Origin: Flavobacterium sp. SUN052
GTDB lineage: Bacteria; Bacteroidota; Bacteroidia; Flavobacteriales; Flavobacteriaceae
Length of the DNA stretch: 64,000 nucleotides
Direction of reading: 5' to 3'
Assembly: GCF_028867935.1 (NCBI RefSeq)
Contig: NZ_JAPQNS010000008.1
Location: 124,001-188,000 of the forward strand
The notes below the pieces were generated by a model. It made no database searches. It worked only from the letters and a program-made list of their open reading frames with translations, and was not told the DNA's origin. The translations under genes and the position numbers were made by a program. Shown piece by piece: positions 53,845 to 63,731 of the stretch. Numbering within the stretch: the first letter of the stretch is position 1; the number at the start of each line of letters is the position of its first letter.

Positions 53845-55593
53845 ATGAATCGTTTCGCAATCGTCTTACTGCTTATTGGTCTGAGTGGCCTGTTTCAGCA
53901 GGGCATAGCTGCTGCTGATGCGCCACCGATTGATAAAGTCAAAAAGGAGATAAACCAGTTGCTGGCGGATAGAAAATATGGGCAGGCGGCCAAAGCTTAT
54001 GAGCAATTGGGGAGCCTTTATCATCAACAGTACGGCTACAACAAGCATACCATGGAAGCCTATGTAAATGGGCTGAAATATTATAGCATGACTGGCGACT
54101 CGCTGGGGTATTACAACGTGCATATCACAATCGGTAACTATTACACGCAGGATTATTTCATGCAGGCTTTCGCTGAGCAATACCTCAAGCGGGCACAACT
54201 CTACTTTTCTCGAACGCGCAATTACCCCAAGGTGATTGAGTGCAGGTTGGGTATTGCTAACATAAACGAGAAGAAAGAGCCAATGCCCAAAAGCCTGTTC
54301 ACTGAATTGCGGGCCACGGACCAGATGTGCGTTGAGCATAAACAGCCTTATTTTCAGACGTACGCCCTGAATCTACTGGCAGACACCTACCTGCGGATCA
54401 AACAGCCCGACTCGGCACATTATTTTGCCAGCCGGAGCTTAAAAATGTCTAAAAACCTGAATATAAACTGGTTAACTTCATTGAACTACTTTTATTTGGG
54501 TATAGTCGAGCAGTTCAAAAACCAGCATAAAAGCGCCATTGACTATTACAAAAAGAGCTACGTACTGGCAGAGTCAGAGAAAAACATTTCAACGCTGAGG
54601 GAATTATCGAAGCATACAGCCGATAGCTACTCGTACATTAAAGATTACCAAAATGCGTATGCGTATGCCCTGAAAACGCTCGATTACACCAATCAGTTTT
54701 ACTATTCCCAGCAAACTAAAAGCATCCGGTTGCAGGAACTCGATAGCCAGATCAAAGCCCTGGCCATTGAGAAGCAATTGGCCGAAGAGCAAAGTCGGCA
54801 TCAGCAAATGATCAACTCAACCCTAATTGCTATTTTGATTGTCAGTGCTTTAGGCGTTGTGGCCTTGTTTTTTATGCGTCGGCAGCAAAAGCTGATTGCC
54901 CACCAGCAGTCGGTGATTGCCCAGCAGCAGATCCGGCAGTTGGAGCTTAAATCCCTACAGGCCATGATCGAAGGGCAGGAGGGCGAGCGGAGCCGGATTG
55001 CCCGCGAACTGCACGATGGTCTGGGAATTCAGTTATCGCGGATCAAACTATTTGTGGAGGCTCATCAGGAGTATTTGCCCCTATCGGTGAAAGATCCTCT
55101 GAACCAGTTTCTGGACGAAGCCTGTACCGAGACCCGCCTAATTTCGAATAACCTTAGGCCTTATGCGCTCTCAACCTTTGGGCTCATTCCCGCCCTCGAG
55201 GATTTGATTCAGAAGCTGAATCTGGTCAATGAAACGAAGTTGGTCATTGAGCATTACGGCGAGATTCCTGATCTGGTCGATGAAGCCTCAGTAATGCTGT
55301 ACCGGGTGGTGCAGGAATTACTGAACAATGCCCTGAAACACGCCCATGCACATACCATTACGGTGCAGATCATGGCCAACGAAGAAGCCCTGCTGGTAAG
55401 TGTCGACGATGATGGGCAGGGGGGCGATTTTCAGGAAGGTGCCTCTAAGGGAAATGGTATCGCCAACATCAAATCACGCATTAACTACCTGGGCGGTCAG
55501 GTCATGTGGCAAAGTACCAGCGAGCGCGGTACCTCGGTCATGATTTCATTGCCCATGCAGAAATTAACCAAACTCACTCCAGTCTTAGCCTAA
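53845..55593 (+). CDS. TPR-containing sensor histidine kinase (HisKA_3)
   Basis: I start at ATG 53845 (MNRFAIVLLLIG), giving 582 aa; the frame extends to 53800 inside the regulator gene. It has a signal peptide (1-24), periplasmic TPR-like helices (about 30-300), one transmembrane helix (325-344), a coiled coil, the dimerisation/phosphoacceptor His390 in ARELHDGLG, and an HATPase_c domain (NNALKHAHAHTITV, DDDGQGG, GNGIANIKSR). It signals to the adjacent NarL-type regulator. The stimulus is unknown; it may be a glycan fragment. Confidence 0.94.
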   Translation: MNRFAIVLLLIGLSGLFQQGIAAADAPPIDKVKKEINQLLADRKYGQAAKAYEQLGSLYHQQYGYNKHTMEAYVNGLKYYSMTGDSLGYYNVHITIGNYYTQDYFMQAFAEQYLKRAQLYFSRTRNYPKVIECRLGIANINEKKEPMPKSLFTELRATDQMCVEHKQPYFQTYALNLLADTYLRIKQPDSAHYFASRSLKMSKNLNINWLTSLNYFYLGIVEQFKNQHKSAIDYYKKSYVLAESEKNISTLRELSKHTADSYSYIKDYQNAYAYALKTLDYTNQFYYSQQTKSIRLQELDSQIKALAIEKQLAEEQSRHQQMINSTLIAILIVSALGVVALFFMRRQQKLIAHQQSVIAQQQIRQLELKSLQAMIEGQEGERSRIARELHDGLGIQLSRIKLFVEAHQEYLPLSVKDPLNQFLDEACTETRLISNNLRPYALSTFGLIPALEDLIQKLNLVNETKLVIEHYGEIPDLVDEASVMLYRVVQELLNNALKHAHAHTITVQIMANEEALLVSVDDDGQGGDFQEGASKGNGIANIKSRINYLGGQVMWQSTSERGTSVMISLPMQKLTKLTPVLA

Positions 55594-55686
55594 CCGTTCT
55601 GAACGACCGGCCGTCATTCCGCATGTCCATTTTTAACCTTAAATACTCTTTTAACAAATTAATTATTATTATTAAATAAACCAATT

Positions 55687-58600
55687 ATGATTAAACATGT
55701 GCTTTCGGGAGCTGTTATTCTGAGCAGTTGGCTATCAGTCAACGCGCAGAACCGAGCGGCCAGTAGACTAGCAACCGACAAAAACGGAACGTTGCTGGCT
55801 ACAACAAGAGGTGCAGAATCGGCCGGAGCATTGGGTAAAGCCAGTGCCCTGACTGATGTAAAAGCCCTGATCAAGGGAACAGTATCTGACGAGAAAGGAA
55901 ATACGCTTCCGGGTGCAACCGTATCGGTAAAAGGCACTCAAATAGGCACGACAACAGACGTTAACGGTGCCTTTTCAATCAATATGCCGGAGGGTGCCAG
56001 GGTGCTCGTTATTTCGTTTATCGGGATGACTTCGCAGGAGGTTGAAGTAGGCACTCGCACTACGCTGAATATTACCTTGCAGGCGGGTGGCCAATCGCTC
56101 GATGAAGTGGTAGTAATCGGTTACGGTACCCAAAAGCGGGCCGATGTGACCTCATCCATCACCACCATTAAAGCTACGGAATTGAAAGATATTCCGGCGG
56201 CTGGTGTCGATCAGTTGTTGCAGGGTAAAGCCGCTGGGGTGACTGTTACCAGCAACGGCGGTCAGCCAGGTGGTGGCGTGTCGGTGAAGGTGCGGGGGGT
56301 TACCTCGATCAACAGCAACGACCCCCTGTTTGTAATTGACGGCGTTCCCTTTGTAGGCGGTAATACGTCCTCAAGTACGGGCTATGCCGGTCTGGGTGGT
56401 GGCGACGGCCAAACGGGGAATTCCGTCATGGCCATGCTGAACCCGAATGACATCGAAAGCATCGACGTGCTGAAAGATGCCTCGGCGCAGGCTATTTACG
56501 GTTCGCAGGCGGCCAACGGGGTGATTTTGATCACTACCAAAAAAGGCAAGCAGGGCGAAGGCAAGATCAATTACGAAATGTACACCGGCGTTTCGGAAGT
56601 GGCGCGTCGTCTGGATTTGATGAACCTGCGCGATTTTGCCCGGTATCAAAACGAGGTGCTGCCTATCATTGGAAACCCGGTTGCCGACGAGTTCAAAAAC
56701 CCAGACTTGCTAGGCACAGGTACCGACTGGCAGGAAGCCATGTTTCAGCGGGGTAAAATCAACAACCACCAGTTGAGCTTCTCGGGTGGTCGCGAAAAAA
56801 CGACTTACTACCTGTCGCTCAACTATTTCGATAACAAAGGCATTTTGTTGGGGTCTGATTTCAAGCGGTACTCATCGCGTTTCAGCCTCGACACTCAGTT
56901 GAAAACCTGGGTTAAAGTAGGCCTCAGCGCCAACGTATCTCGGAGCATTCAGAACGTATCGCTGGCCGATGCCGCCGAAGGAACTATCTGGTGGGGAGCC
57001 TCAACCAGCCCGCTCACACCGGTGAAAAACATCGACGGTACCTGGGGTGGTGGCCAAACGGTTGGCGGGGTGCAGTATTACGGGTCGAATCTGGTTGGGA
57101 ACAGCCAGTTCCGGGGCAATACCAAAACAACCAACAACGTTTTTGGTAGCCTGTACGCTGAATTCCAACTGCTGAAAGGCCTGTCGCTCCGCAACGAACT
57201 GTCGTACTCACTGGGTCAGGACAACAACGTTGCGTACCAGAAAGCGGGTAACGTGGGTAGTACCTCATTCCGCAGCAAACTGATCGACAGCCGTTCGGAT
57301 AGCTACTATTGGTCGCTAACGAACTACCTGAATTACAATCTGTATTTCAAGAAACACGGCATCCAGGCTACGCTGGGTCACCAGGCTCAAAACTCTTATT
57401 ATCAGGCCATATCGGGCACGAAAGTGGATTTGCAGGCCAACATTTTTGACCTCAGCACGGGCAGCGCCGACCAGACTACCTGGGGCCTGAACGGAGGCAA
57501 AGGTCAGTGGGCTATGGAGTCGTATTTCGCACGGGCCAACTATACCTATGCCGACAAGTATTCGGTTTCGGCCAGTTTCCGGGCCGATGGATCATCCAAC
57601 TTCGGGCCTAACAACCGGTGGGGTTATTTCCCCGGTGTATCGGCGGGCTGGACCATCTCGAACGAAGACTTCATGAAAGGATCGATCGACAAGGTGCTAA
57701 CTTACGCTAAGCTGCGGGTAGGTTATGGCGTAGTAGGTAACCAGAATTTCCCCGGTGGAGCACCCAATCCAGCGTACGTAGGTGCGGTTCAGTTCTTCTC
57801 GGGTCCGGTAGGTTTCGGCTCGTCGAACATGATCAACGGCATTCCGAACCCCAATCTCAAATGGGAATCCGTAAAAACGGCGAACGCCGGTGTTGACCTT
57901 GGTTTCCTGAACGGCCGTATCGACGCTACCATCGACGTATACAAGAAAGTGACCTCGGACATGATCATCTTCCTGACCGGACCAAACCTGATTGGCGTAG
58001 GCGATCAATGGGATGATCTGAAAGCGCCACTGGGTAATGCCGGTCAGATGACCAACACGGGTATTGACCTGGGTATCACCACAACCAACATCAAGAAAGG
58101 CGACTTTAGCTGGCGGACCAATGCGGTATTCACGCAGTTTACCAACAGCTACGACCGGGCAGCCAGTGCTGCTTCGGCCCTCGATGGTAAAGTGTACTAC
58201 AACAACTACCTGATTACGCACACCACACCCGGCCGTCCGGTAGGTTCGTTCTGGGGTCTGGTGACCGATGGCCTGTACCGTACGCAGGCAGAACTGGATG
58301 CCAGCCTGCCCCAGTTTGGCTACAAAGTGAACCAGACAGAAACGTGGCTGGGCGACATCCGCTTCAAGGACATCAACGGCGACAAGAAGATCGACGCGCA
58401 GGACTACACCTACATTGGCAGCCCGATTCCAAAGTTCACCTGGGGTTTGACCAACTCATTCAACTACGGCGATTTCGACTTCTCGCTGTTCTTGCAGGGA
58501 AGTCAGGGTGCCAAAGCATTCAACTTCCTGCGGTGGCAGTTGGAGGGTCTCAACAACGCCTACACGAACCAGATGAACACGGTAGTTGATCGGTACACCG

Positions 58601-58929
58601 AAGCAAATCCAGACGGTGCGTTGCCCCGGTTTACCAACACCAACAAGAACAACACGGCCATGTCGGACCGGTACGTAGAGGATGCTTCTTACGCTCGTAT
58701 TCAGAATATTACGCTCGGCTATCGCTTGCCTAAAGCACTGTTAAACCGCGTTAAAATTCAGAATCTGCGCCTATACGGATCAATTCAGAACCTGAAGACA
58801 TTCACGAATTACTCGGGCTACGACCCTGAAATCGGCTCATTCAACAACAGCATCAAGCTGATGAATGTCGACACAGGTCACTACCCAAATCCACGCACAT
58901 TCACAGTCGGTGCCAACCTCCAATTCTAA
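55687..58929 (+). CDS. SusC-family TonB-dependent receptor (mannan-type locus)
   Basis: The 1080-aa product has a signal peptide ending NAQ, a carboxypeptidase-regulatory-like domain (IKGTVSDEKGNTLPGATVSV), the DEVVVIGYGTQKRADVTSSI link, a plug domain (LLQGKAAGVTVTSNGGQPGG and DIESIDVLKDASAQAIYG) and a large barrel ending TVGANLQF. It imports oligosaccharides with the SusD protein encoded next. The ligand is likely manno-oligosaccharide because of the downstream GH26 gene (inference). Confidence 0.96.
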   Translation: MIKHVLSGAVILSSWLSVNAQNRAASRLATDKNGTLLATTRGAESAGALGKASALTDVKALIKGTVSDEKGNTLPGATVSVKGTQIGTTTDVNGAFSINMPEGARVLVISFIGMTSQEVEVGTRTTLNITLQAGGQSLDEVVVIGYGTQKRADVTSSITTIKATELKDIPAAGVDQLLQGKAAGVTVTSNGGQPGGGVSVKVRGVTSINSNDPLFVIDGVPFVGGNTSSSTGYAGLGGGDGQTGNSVMAMLNPNDIESIDVLKDASAQAIYGSQAANGVILITTKKGKQGEGKINYEMYTGVSEVARRLDLMNLRDFARYQNEVLPIIGNPVADEFKNPDLLGTGTDWQEAMFQRGKINNHQLSFSGGREKTTYYLSLNYFDNKGILLGSDFKRYSSRFSLDTQLKTWVKVGLSANVSRSIQNVSLADAAEGTIWWGASTSPLTPVKNIDGTWGGGQTVGGVQYYGSNLVGNSQFRGNTKTTNNVFGSLYAEFQLLKGLSLRNELSYSLGQDNNVAYQKAGNVGSTSFRSKLIDSRSDSYYWSLTNYLNYNLYFKKHGIQATLGHQAQNSYYQAISGTKVDLQANIFDLSTGSADQTTWGLNGGKGQWAMESYFARANYTYADKYSVSASFRADGSSNFGPNNRWGYFPGVSAGWTISNEDFMKGSIDKVLTYAKLRVGYGVVGNQNFPGGAPNPAYVGAVQFFSGPVGFGSSNMINGIPNPNLKWESVKTANAGVDLGFLNGRIDATIDVYKKVTSDMIIFLTGPNLIGVGDQWDDLKAPLGNAGQMTNTGIDLGITTTNIKKGDFSWRTNAVFTQFTNSYDRAASAASALDGKVYYNNYLITHTTPGRPVGSFWGLVTDGLYRTQAELDASLPQFGYKVNQTETWLGDIRFKDINGDKKIDAQDYTYIGSPIPKFTWGLTNSFNYGDFDFSLFLQGSQGAKAFNFLRWQLEGLNNAYTNQMNTVVDRYTEANPDGALPRFTNTNKNNTAMSDRYVEDASYARIQNITLGYRLPKALLNRVKIQNLRLYGSIQNLKTFTNYSGYDPEIGSFNNSIKLMNVDTGHYPNPRTFTVGANLQF

Positions 58930-58935
58930 ATCAGG

Positions 58936-59012
58936 TGGTCATTTGTTGTCATTGATAGTCATAAGTGCTCATTGTTTGAACAACAATTGACTATCAATGA
59001 CGACTAATGACC
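58936..59012. repeat. Long palindrome between susC and susD genes
   Basis: GTCATTGATAGTCA (near 58948-58961) pairs perfectly with TGACTATCAATGAC (near 58988-59001). GTCATTTGTTGTCATTG and its imperfect mirror CAATGACGACTAATGAC lie at the outer edges. It lies between the SusC stop and the SusD start and could cut susD expression or act in RNA processing. The motif recurs at 30536 and 35557. Confidence 0.6.
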
Positions 59013-59023
59013 CCAAACAAATT

Positions 59024-60592
59024 ATGAAACTAAAGCCATTATATGCCCTGCTGATGCCAGCCCTGTTGCTGACATCCTGCAAAGAGGACTTCATCGAACG
59101 TCCTTCACTGTCGGGTACTACAACCGGCAACTATTATAACAATGCTGAAGAAGTGCGGGCTGCTACGAGTACCCTGTACAGCGGTTTGCCCTGGCGTAAC
59201 TACGAAAGCCGAGCGCAGGACGCCATCGGCGACGTGATGTCCGGCAATATGTTTACCTACACGGATGTCGAGTACCTGAACTTCTCGGTATCATCGGCTT
59301 CGGAGCGCATTGGCGCGGCCTGGGGTGCGTTTTACAAAATCATCGGCTACTCAAACGTGATGATGAAAACGTTTGAAGAGAAAAAAGCGGCTGGTGGCGA
59401 TGCGTCTTATCTGGACCCAGCCATTGCCGAGTGCCACTTCATTCGAGGAACGTTGTATTTCTACATTGCCCGCACTTGGGGTGCTGCTCCGATCATCACC
59501 GATCCGGGTGCAACGGCCCTGTCGGGTAATTTCAACATTCCGCGCTATTTGCAGAAAGATGTATTGCGGTTTGCCCTTGAAGAACTGAAACTGGCGGAGA
59601 CTGGCCTTCCTGAAACGGATGTACCAGGCCGGTTGACGAAATACGTAGCGAAAGGTATGATGTCGAAGTTGTACCTGTACACGAAAGATTACGCCAACGC
59701 CAAAAATAAGGCCGAAGAGGTAATCAACTCGGGTAAGTACACGCTGGTGAACGATTACACGGGTATGTTCACCAAGATGAGCATGAACAACAACGCCGAA
59801 TCACTTTTCTCGATTCAGCACCAGTTTGCTCAAGACCCTTGGGGAACGGGTAATATCAAAAACCCTGACCGTGGTGCCGGTGCTCTGCGCACTTCTGAGG
59901 CCGACGCCTGGGAAATGTATGTTCCGTCGCTGGATATGCTGAAAGAATATGAGTTTGGTGATCTGCGTCGGAAATGGTCGGTGATGGAACAAGGCTGGAC
60001 AAACCCAAGCTGGAAACCACAGCGCGCCAATGCTCCCAAATACAACGAGTTTATGGCCAGTGGTTTCAAATACGATACCCTGCAGCCAGTGGCCGACGGT
60101 GGAAGCCTGGCCCCAACCCGCTCAAACCTGGTTAAATACTTCGCTGGTCCGGGAAAAGGATTTGGCGGTGAGCCAGTACTGGGTCAGAACTCAGGCAACA
60201 ACGTGGTGTTGCTTCGTTACGCCGACATCCTGTTGATCTATGCTGAAGCCATTTTGGGAGGTAACGCTTCAACTACCGATGCTAAAGCCCTGGAGGCTCT
60301 TAACAAAGTCAGAAGCCGCGCTGGCCTGACGGCAAAAACGTCGATCACAAACAACGATATTCTGCATGAGCGCCGGGTAGAGTTTGCCTTCGAAGGTGAC
60401 TACTGGTACGACATTCAGCGTCAGGGCTTTGCCAAAGCGAAAGCCATTATTGAGAAGCAGAACCGGGGCACTGTAACGGGCGCTACGTACATCACCAACT
60501 TCACCGAAGACAAGATGTATCTGCCGATTCCAGCGGGTGAAATTGTTCAAGACCCTGAGTTGGGCAAAGAACCTGTTCCGTATTACAAGTAA
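59024..60592 (+). CDS. SusD-family glycan-binding lipoprotein (mannan-type locus)
   Basis: I start at ATG 59024 (MKLKPLYALLMPALLL), giving 522 aa with lipobox LLTSC (Cys19). The SusD fold is clear: NYYNNAEEVRAATSTLYSGL, AECHFIRGTLYFYIARTWGAAPII, LLRYADILLIYAEAILGGNA and HERRVEFAFEGDYWYDIQRQG. It caps the SusC receptor at the outer membrane. The stop is followed by the paired REP elements before the next gene. Confidence 0.95.
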   Translation: MKLKPLYALLMPALLLTSCKEDFIERPSLSGTTTGNYYNNAEEVRAATSTLYSGLPWRNYESRAQDAIGDVMSGNMFTYTDVEYLNFSVSSASERIGAAWGAFYKIIGYSNVMMKTFEEKKAAGGDASYLDPAIAECHFIRGTLYFYIARTWGAAPIITDPGATALSGNFNIPRYLQKDVLRFALEELKLAETGLPETDVPGRLTKYVAKGMMSKLYLYTKDYANAKNKAEEVINSGKYTLVNDYTGMFTKMSMNNNAESLFSIQHQFAQDPWGTGNIKNPDRGAGALRTSEADAWEMYVPSLDMLKEYEFGDLRRKWSVMEQGWTNPSWKPQRANAPKYNEFMASGFKYDTLQPVADGGSLAPTRSNLVKYFAGPGKGFGGEPVLGQNSGNNVVLLRYADILLIYAEAILGGNASTTDAKALEALNKVRSRAGLTAKTSITNNDILHERRVEFAFEGDYWYDIQRQGFAKAKAIIEKQNRGTVTGATYITNFTEDKMYLPIPAGEIVQDPELGKEPVPYYK

Positions 60593-60617
60593 ATCACCTC
60601 ACCGACCCGTCGGACCG

Positions 60618-60745
60618 CCCCGGCCCCTCTCCTTGTGAAGGAGAGGGGTGACGGAAACGTTCACCTTGCGTTTATTCAGGAGGCCTAAACAGCCATACTA
60701 TGACTGGTAAGCCTCCCCTCTCCTTCGCAAGGAGAGGGGCCGGGG
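60618..60745. repeat. Pair of inverted REP-like palindromes
   Basis: Two hairpins with identical arms CCCCTCTCCTT and AAGGAGAGGGG, at 60624-60648 (loop GTG) and 60715-60739 (loop CGC). The flanks extend the match between the copies: CCCCGGCCCCTCTCCTT (60618-60634) pairs with AAGGAGAGGGGCCGGGG (60729-60745). This is the form of a paired REP element moved by a RAYT-type transposase. Confidence 0.75.
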
Positions 60746-60769
60746 GTGAGGTCAAAACGACTTATCAAA

Positions 60770-61849
60770 ATGACATTCAATAACTATATTTCCTTTGCCA
60801 GCCTGACGCTGCTGGCTGGGCTTGGCCTCAGTTCCTGCCAAAAAGATACCGACGGAAGCCCCCAAATTGGACCGGGCAATCCAGTCATTAGCAAGATCAT
60901 GCCCGACTCGGCCGCCGGTGGCGTAGCCGTAACGGTAACGGGTACCGGCCTTGGCGACATTCGCAGTATCGTATTCGAGAAGCAGAACGTTCCGGCTGGT
61001 TTCCAGTCAACCCTGAACTCCGATGGAGCCATTATTTTCCGCATTCCCAGCGACGCTTTGGGCGGAACCCAGAAAGTAATGTTCACCAACAGTGCGGGCA
61101 CAACGGTAACGGTTCCGTTCAAGGTGCTGGCTTACCCGACTGTCTCTTCTATTTCGGATTACAATTTCAGCAAAGGCACGGTAATCACGCTCACGGGCAA
61201 CAACATGGACGATGTGACGGCTGTGGCCGTAGCCGACTCGGTAAAAGGGATTTCGGATGCCGCTACCATCGTGTCTAAATCGAAAACGCAGTTGGTGGTT
61301 CAGATGCCAGCCTCGACGCTGACTCGTGGAACGCTGGCCATAACCAACGGCACCGGGCGGATTCGCACCCGTCAGGAGTTCATCAACGTGGAGAAAGCGT
61401 TTAAGATCTTCACGGATGCCTATGGCGATGGTTACCAGGATGCTTCGTGGGGTGATGCCGCAACGGTATCCACCAAAGAAGCAAAAGACGGGAAAGCCTC
61501 GGCCACTAAAACGTATCAGAAAGGCAACTGGCACCTGATTAACTTCGCCAACTGGACGGGCGTGAACTACTCCGCCGACTACATGTACATTACGGGCTGG
61601 ATCAAAGGCGCGTCGGCAGATTATTCGCTGTATGTGACTACGGATGCAGGCAAAGCTGCTTTCGGCGATTTCGTCGAAGCCAACCGGGTTGACGTAAAAG
61701 CAAACACCTGGACGTACTTCAAAATAAAGTTGTCGGATATGGATTTCTGGTCAGCCGGTAAAACCTTGAAGCAAGTTGGTTTCCGTATCAAAGGCCCAGA
61801 CAAGCAAGACGAAGCGTTCTACTTCGACGATATTTTGCTGGTTAGGTAA
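60770..61849 (+). CDS. Surface glycan-binding lipoprotein with IPT/TIG domains
   Basis: I start at ATG 60770 (MTFNNYISFASL), giving 359 aa with lipobox GLSSC (Cys23). Two IPT/TIG immunoglobulin-like domains follow (PVISKIMPDSAAGGVAVTVTG; then PTVSSISDYNFSKGTVITLTG), and a C-terminal beta domain of the SGBP-B type (YGDGYQDASWGDAATVSTKEA to FYFDDILLV). Such proteins stand on the cell surface and grip polysaccharide near the SusCD complex. With the GH26 gene next, beta-mannan is the likely ligand. Confidence 0.88.
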   Translation: MTFNNYISFASLTLLAGLGLSSCQKDTDGSPQIGPGNPVISKIMPDSAAGGVAVTVTGTGLGDIRSIVFEKQNVPAGFQSTLNSDGAIIFRIPSDALGGTQKVMFTNSAGTTVTVPFKVLAYPTVSSISDYNFSKGTVITLTGNNMDDVTAVAVADSVKGISDAATIVSKSKTQLVVQMPASTLTRGTLAITNGTGRIRTRQEFINVEKAFKIFTDAYGDGYQDASWGDAATVSTKEAKDGKASATKTYQKGNWHLINFANWTGVNYSADYMYITGWIKGASADYSLYVTTDAGKAAFGDFVEANRVDVKANTWTYFKIKLSDMDFWSAGKTLKQVGFRIKGPDKQDEAFYFDDILLVR

Positions 61850-61854
61850 AAACC

Positions 61855-61886
61855 AAACGGGTAAGGTCTCAACGCCTTACCCGTTT
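61855..61886 (+). terminator. Intrinsic terminator after the SGBP gene
   Basis: Perfect 12-bp stem AAACGGGTAAGG (61855-61866) and CCTTACCCGTTT (61875-61886) with an 8-base loop, right after the stop codon. The GH26 gene starts 47 bases later and may need its own promoter or readthrough. Confidence 0.8.
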
Positions 61887-61933
61887 ATTCAAATCGAAAT
61901 CGTTATTGACTGTTCTTTTACCTTTTCTTTTCA

Positions 61934-63655
61934 ATGTTTGCTCAACTATTAAAACCGTGGCAGGGGGTACTCAACACCCTCACCACGGTTATTTTTTTTC
62001 TGATGACCCTCCTGACAAATGTTGAAGCCGCTTTTGCCGCCGATCCAATCCGGGTGGAAGCCGAAACGGGCGTGCTGACGGGTGTTACAGTTGCTACCAC
62101 CACAAAAGGCTACTCAGGGACTGGTTACGTAACTGGTTTCGACGATGCCGCCGATAAACTAACGCTGACATTTACCGCCAAAGCCGGCCTGTATGAGTTG
62201 GCCATTGGCTATGCATCACCGTTCGGCGACAAAGGCGTTGATTTTCAGGTGAACGACGAAAAAGGGACCGGTACACTCAAACAATCAGCCACGTTCACAT
62301 CGGCTAGCCTCGGCAAATTCCTCTTGAAAGAAGGTCAGAATACAATCACAATTCTGCGCGGCTGGGGTTACTATGATGTTGATTACACTATGCTGACACC
62401 CTCCACGGCAACCCAACCCCAGAAACCGCCCAAGACGCTTGTCGATGCCAATGCCACAGCCTCAACCAGAGGTTTATTTTCGTATTTGGTCGATCAGTAT
62501 GGCAGCAAAGTAATTTCGGGGCAGCAGGACGATGTAGAGTATGTTCTAGAAAAAACGGGCAAGGAACCGGCCATCGGCTCCTTCGATCTGATCGACTACT
62601 CCCCTACCCGCGTGCAGAACGGAGCCAAACCTATTCGCACCAGTGAGGCCGTGATCGACTGGGCTAAGAAAGGCGATGGCCGAGGAATCATCAGCCTGAT
62701 GTGGCACTGGAACGCCCCTACTGACCTGATCAATCAAGCCCCCGACAAACTCTGGTGGCGTGGCTTTTATACTGATGCGACCACCTTTGATCTGTCAGCC
62801 GCCCTTGCTGACAAAAACAGCGATCGGTATAAACTGTTGTTGAGTGATATAGACGCGATTGCGATTCAACTCAAGAAACTTCAGGTTGCCGACGTACCCG
62901 TATTGTGGCGACCGCTACACGAAGCGGCTGGCGGCTGGTTCTGGTGGGGGGCTAAAGGTGCTGGCCCGTTCAAAGAACTCTGGCGCGTGCTTTATGACCG
63001 GTTAACAAACTATCACAACCTGCACAACCTGATCTGGGTCTATACCACAACCGACACGTTCAACGCCGACTGGTATCCCGGCGATCAGTACGTGGACGTG
63101 GTAGGAATGGATATTTACACCGATGCGACGGCAAACATGAGCGGCAACTGGAACAGTTCGCTGGCATCGCTCAATGGCAAAAAACTGATTACGCTGTCGG
63201 AGTCCGGTAACGTACCCAATGCCGACAAGATTCGTGGGTTTGGAACGTGGTGGTCTTGGTTTGCCGTCTGGACCGGTACCGATTACATCAAAAAGCAACC
63301 CGTCAACCAACTGAAAACTATCTTCACCGATCCCGACATCATCACCCGCGATGAACTCCCTGACTGGCGTCTGGCAGCACCGGCTGTGTTAACCGGCGTG
63401 GAAGCCCCCTTTCAACTCCGGGTATTGGGAAATCCCATTCAGGGCGATCAGCTGAATTTGCAGATCGAAGGGGCACAATCACAGCCGCTCACCATTCACC
63501 TGACCGATGTGCTGGGTCATCAACTGCTTGAGCGGACGCTGGTGCCCGCATCAGCTACCACCCGGCATCAACTACCCCTGAGCGGTTCAACTGGTATCTA
63601 CTTTTTACGGGTCAGTAGCCAGGTTGGAGTCAGCACATTCAGAATTGTCAAGTAA
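61934..63655 (+). CDS. Secreted GH26 beta-mannanase with CBM35-like and type IX sorting domains
   Basis: The 573-aa product has a signal peptide (about 1-36), an N-terminal CBM35-like carbohydrate-binding module (about 38-155, IRVEAETGVLTGVTVATTTKGYSGTGYVTGF), a GH26 barrel (about 170-480) and a C-terminal T9SS type A domain (about 495-573, ending GIYFLRVSSQVGVSTFRIVK). Acid/base Glu330 is in LWRPLHEAAGGWFWWG, nucleophile Glu423 in ITLSESGNVPN. It should be exported through the type IX system and cut beta-1,4-mannan at the surface for the SusCD system upstream. Confidence 0.94.
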   Translation: MFAQLLKPWQGVLNTLTTVIFFLMTLLTNVEAAFAADPIRVEAETGVLTGVTVATTTKGYSGTGYVTGFDDAADKLTLTFTAKAGLYELAIGYASPFGDKGVDFQVNDEKGTGTLKQSATFTSASLGKFLLKEGQNTITILRGWGYYDVDYTMLTPSTATQPQKPPKTLVDANATASTRGLFSYLVDQYGSKVISGQQDDVEYVLEKTGKEPAIGSFDLIDYSPTRVQNGAKPIRTSEAVIDWAKKGDGRGIISLMWHWNAPTDLINQAPDKLWWRGFYTDATTFDLSAALADKNSDRYKLLLSDIDAIAIQLKKLQVADVPVLWRPLHEAAGGWFWWGAKGAGPFKELWRVLYDRLTNYHNLHNLIWVYTTTDTFNADWYPGDQYVDVVGMDIYTDATANMSGNWNSSLASLNGKKLITLSESGNVPNADKIRGFGTWWSWFAVWTGTDYIKKQPVNQLKTIFTDPDIITRDELPDWRLAAPAVLTGVEAPFQLRVLGNPIQGDQLNLQIEGAQSQPLTIHLTDVLGHQLLERTLVPASATTRHQLPLSGSTGIYFLRVSSQVGVSTFRIVK

Positions 63656-63731
63656 AAACGGCTTACTTTACGCCTTGATCACGTATCGTACTGGGCTTTA
63701 GTAAAAACTGAATTGCGGCATATCCAACACC

